From positions 1-6,912 of the forward strand of contig DATCSE010000070.1 in assembly GCA_036568605.1 (NCBI GenBank): a stretch of 6,912 bases of DNA, read 5' to 3'. Both the position numbers and the translations under genes were made by a program. The notes beneath the pieces were generated by a model that worked only from the letters and a program-made list of their open reading frames with translations, did no database searches and had not been told where the DNA came from. This stretch comes from DATCSE01 sp036568605 (lineage in GTDB: Bacteria; Pseudomonadota; Gammaproteobacteria; Burkholderiales; Burkholderiaceae_C). Below, one piece after another: positions 4,934-6,912 of this stretch (position 1 is the first letter of the stretch; each line of letters opens with the position of its first letter).

Positions 4934-5518
4934 CTACAGACGGTAAAGCGCCGGGCCGTCCGCTGGGGTTTTCTCGCGTATCGCGACGATGCGCTGCACG
5001 CAGCGCTGCGCAGCGCCGGTGCCGGCACTCTCCAGGCCGTCCTCGAATGCGACCACGCGCAGACCCTGAACCGCGGCCAGAAGTTCACCGGGCCGCAGCA
5101 GGAAGTTCGGATTCGACGGCTTGCCGAAGCGCTCGTGGCCGACCGCGAAGGTCTCGTAGATCAGCACGCCGCCGGCGTCGAGCGAATCGACCAGAGTCGG
5201 CAGCAGCGCGCGCCACAGGTAGTTCGTCACGACGACCGCATCGAAGCGCCGCTGCGGCAGCGGCCATGGGCCGTTCTCGATGTCGGCCTCGACCAGCTCG
5301 GCATCGCGCAGCGCGGCGTCCGAATCGCGCGCGGCCGCGAGCGCCGCGGCATCGCGGTCGACTCCTGTGATGCCGCAGCCGCGCTGCGCGAACCAGCGCA
5401 GGTGGCGGCCCGAGCCGCACGCGACGTCGAGCACACGCGCGCCCGGCGCGATGAGATGCGACCAGCGCCGCACCCAGGGAGACGCGTCCAGGCCGGTGTG
5501 CGCAGGAAGGGTGCTCAA
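4934..5518 (-). CDS. Class I SAM-dependent methyltransferase
   Basis: This 194-residue Rossmann-fold methyltransferase transfers methyl from S-adenosylmethionine; the substrate is unknown. Motif I is VLDVACGSGRH (29-39). The acidic ribose-binding residue is D54 in GVDRD. VEADIENGPWPL (76-87) supplies the adenine-contacting D79. FDAVVVTNYLWR and GGVLIYETFAVG follow as strands 4 and 5. The stretch ERFGKPSNPNFLLRPGEL is characteristic of a widespread uncharacterised proteobacterial group near TehB. I place the start at TTG 5518, which overlaps the stop of the upstream small gene (TTGA) and has a weak GGA seven bases upstream. The frame is open to 5614, but the extra 32 residues would overlap the small gene and look unlike the family. 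It is probably co-translated with the 44-residue protein. dapA lies 56 bases downstream. Confidence 0.88.
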   Translation of the reverse strand: MSTLPAHTGLDASPWVRRWSHLIAPGARVLDVACGSGRHLRWFAQRGCGITGVDRDAAALAAARDSDAALRDAELVEADIENGPWPLPQRRFDAVVVTNYLWRALLPTLVDSLDAGGVLIYETFAVGHERFGKPSNPNFLLRPGELLAAVQGLRVVAFEDGLESAGTGAAQRCVQRIVAIREKTPADGPALYRL

Positions 5519-5649
5519 AAGCAGTTCCAGAGCTGCGTCGCCAGCGTCAACGCCAACTCGGGCCGCAAGTAGGCCGCGAACACGATCGCCAGCAAAGCGA
5601 GCGCCGCGGCCCATGCCGACACCTTGGCGATCGGATGGCGCAGCCTCAT
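5515..5649 (-). CDS. 44-residue single-helix membrane protein
   Basis: This small ORF begins at ATG 5649 with MRLRHPIAKVSAW, has one strongly hydrophobic segment at about residues 11-27 (AAALALLAIVFAAY), and ends LTLATQLWNCF. The basic N-terminus followed by one helix predicts an inner-membrane protein with its N-terminus in the cytoplasm. Evidence that it is real: AGGTGA (5660-5665) lies ten bases before the ATG; it fits in a 25-base gap after the transporter stop; and its TGA overlaps the probable TTG start of the methyltransferase. The frame is open further upstream to 5706, but that would overlap the transporter gene and lacks a better site. I know of no function. It could be an accessory subunit of the transporter or simply a conserved orphan. 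Confidence 0.7.
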   Translation of the reverse strand: MRLRHPIAKVSAWAAALALLAIVFAAYLRPELALTLATQLWNCF

Positions 5650-5659
5650 CGCGACGACT

Positions 5660-5665
5660 TCACCT
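5660..5665 (-). promoter_or_regulatory. Ribosome binding site AGGTGA of the 44-residue gene
   Basis: AGGTGA on the minus strand lies in the short gap after the transporter stop, ten bases before ATG 5649. It is the main support for translation of the small ORF and for choosing that ATG. Confidence 0.55.
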
Positions 5666-5674
5666 GTTGCCGCA

Positions 5675-6912
5675 TCACGCGGCGGCGGTCGCGGCACGCG
5701 GGCCACGCTCGATCGCGTTCTCGCGCACCGGCAGGTTGACGATGCCGGCGAAGATGCCCAGCGCCACCGCCAGCCACCAGACGATGTCGTAGCTGCCGGT
5801 CAGCCCGTACAGCTTGCCGCCCAGCCAGGCGCCGAGAAAACTGCCGACCTGGTGCGACAGGAACACGAAGCCGCCCAGCATCGACAGGTACTGCACGCCG
5901 AAGATCTGCGCGATCACCGCGTTGGTCGCCGGCACGGTCGACAGCCACAGCAAGCCGATCGCGGCGGCGAACAGGTACACGCTCCACGGCGTCAGCGGCG
6001 CCAGCACGAAGGCCGCGATCACCAGCGCGCGCAGGAAGTAGATCGACGACAGGATGTAGCGCTTCGGCATACGCGCGCCGAGCGCGCCGGCGGCATACGT
6101 GCCGAACACGTTGAACAGGCCGACGAGCGCGAGCGCGGTGGTCGCGACGTCCGGGGTGAGCCCGTGGTCCTTCAGATAGCTCGGCAGGTGCACGCCGATG
6201 AACACGACCTGGAAGCCGCAGACGAAATAGCCCGCCATCAACAGCTGGAAGCTCGGGTACGCAAATGCCTCGCGCAACGCGGACGGGATGCTTTGATGCG
6301 GGCCCTTGTGCCCGCTGGCCGTTGCCGCGGCCGGTTCGCGCAGTCCGATCGCCAGCGGCAGAATCGCCAAGGCCGTGCAGCCCAGCACGAACAGCGCCTC
6401 CTGCCAGCCGAAGCTGCCGATCAGCCAGTTCTCGACCGGCACCATCAGGAACTGGCCGAAAGAGCCGGCCGCTGCGGCCACGCCCATGGCCCAGCTGCGC
6501 TTCTCGGCTGCGACGTTGCGGCCTATCACGCCGTAGACGATCGCGTAGGTCGTGCCGGCCTGCGCCATGCCGATCAGCACGCCGGCGCTGCCCATGAACG
6601 CGAGGCCCGAGGCCGACAGTGCCATCAGCACGAGGCCGGCCGAATAGAGCAGCGTGCCGATGATCAGCACGCGGAACGCGCCGTAGCGATCCGCGAGCGC
6701 GCCGGCGAACGGACCGGCCGCGCCCCAGACCAGGTTCTGCACCGCGATCGCGAGCGCGAAGGTTTCGCGCGTCCAGCCGCGCTCCAGCGTGATCGGCTGC
6801 AGCCACAGCCCGAAGCCGTGGCGTATGCCCATCGAGAGCGTCACGACCGCGGCGCCGCATAGGAGCACCTGGGTCATCGAGAGCTTGGCGGGTGAGGGCG
6901 GCGGACTGGCGG
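5675..6912 (-). CDS. Major facilitator superfamily transporter (5' end probably outside window)
   Basis: This is an inner-membrane secondary transporter. From ATG 6877 it has 400 residues with about twelve hydrophobic segments in two halves, split by a hydrophilic central loop at about 178-207. The MFS motif A is GALADRYGAFRV (59-70), between segments 2 and 3. The opening GIRHGFGLWLQPITLERGWTRETF is typical of bacterial transporters near the monocarboxylate/oxalate-formate branch, so an organic anion is a reasonable guess for the substrate, no more. ATG 6877 has no ribosome binding site, and the frame stays open to the window edge (upstream codons read ASPPPSPAKLS), so the real start is probably beyond 6912; I have marked it partial. 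It heads the run of minus-strand genes and is 25 bases from the small membrane protein. Confidence 0.88.
   Translation of the reverse strand, partial: ASPPPSPAKLSMTQVLLCGAAVVTLSMGIRHGFGLWLQPITLERGWTRETFALAIAVQNLVWGAAGPFAGALADRYGAFRVLIIGTLLYSAGLVLMALSASGLAFMGSAGVLIGMAQAGTTYAIVYGVIGRNVAAEKRSWAMGVAAAAGSFGQFLMVPVENWLIGSFGWQEALFVLGCTALAILPLAIGLREPAAATASGHKGPHQSIPSALREAFAYPSFQLLMAGYFVCGFQVVFIGVHLPSYLKDHGLTPDVATTALALVGLFNVFGTYAAGALGARMPKRYILSSIYFLRALVIAAFVLAPLTPWSVYLFAAAIGLLWLSTVPATNAVIAQIFGVQYLSMLGGFVFLSHQVGSFLGAWLGGKLYGLTGSYDIVWWLAVALGIFAGIVNLPVRENAIERGPRAATAAA

Noticed and set aside
2973..4946. 657-codon open frame on the plus strand opposite bamC and dapA
   Set aside because: It is a GC-rich shadow of two certain genes; the translation is Arg/Ala/Gly/His-rich without any domain, and it has no ribosome binding site.
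5624..6862. 412-codon plus-strand frame opposite the transporter
   Set aside because: The product is a low-complexity Arg/Gln/Ala/His chain, typical of an antisense frame in high-GC DNA. The minus-strand transporter reading has clear membrane segments and motif A.

Overview
The window is high-GC DNA that reads as the chromosome of a betaproteobacterium, most likely a Burkholderiales (Burkholderia-type) organism. The evidence is the strong third-position G/C bias, the dapA-bamC-metallo-beta-lactamase gene order, and the form of the small alanine-rich lipoprotein. It looks like an ordinary core-genome region. I see no mobile element, CRISPR array, phage gene, rRNA or tRNA, and no gap of 300 bases without a gene.

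Left part, plus strand (1-1817). The window opens inside a JmjC/cupin ribosomal oxygenase gene (RoxA/YcfD family), which overlaps by ATGA a 178-residue protein of unknown function. These two form a translationally coupled pair. A short, lower-GC intergenic region follows. It holds a perfect TATAAT box and a leader with a 5'-terminal hairpin. They serve a 114-residue alanine-rich lipoprotein carrying three tandem 11-residue repeats, which ends at a clear Rho-independent terminator.

Right part, minus strand (6912-1906, transcribed right to left). The order is a major facilitator transporter (its start probably lies outside the window), a 44-residue single-helix membrane protein missed by normal length cut-offs, a class I SAM methyltransferase probably starting with TTG, dapA (lysine/diaminopimelate synthesis), bamC (outer-membrane assembly lipoprotein) and a YycJ/WalJ-like metallo-beta-lactamase-fold nuclease. 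Gaps within the run are short (overlap to 78 bases), so it may be one transcript. A second promoter in front of dapA would separate a transporter/methyltransferase half from a cell-envelope half. dapA supplies diaminopimelate for peptidoglycan and BamC belongs to the outer-membrane protein assembly machine, so the dapA half has an envelope theme.

The least explained items are the 44-residue membrane protein, the repeat lipoprotein and its leader hairpin, the uncharacterised partner of the ribosomal oxygenase, and two 12-bp palindromes centred 20 bp apart on either side of the dapA -10 box. I found no convincing wholly new multi-gene system.
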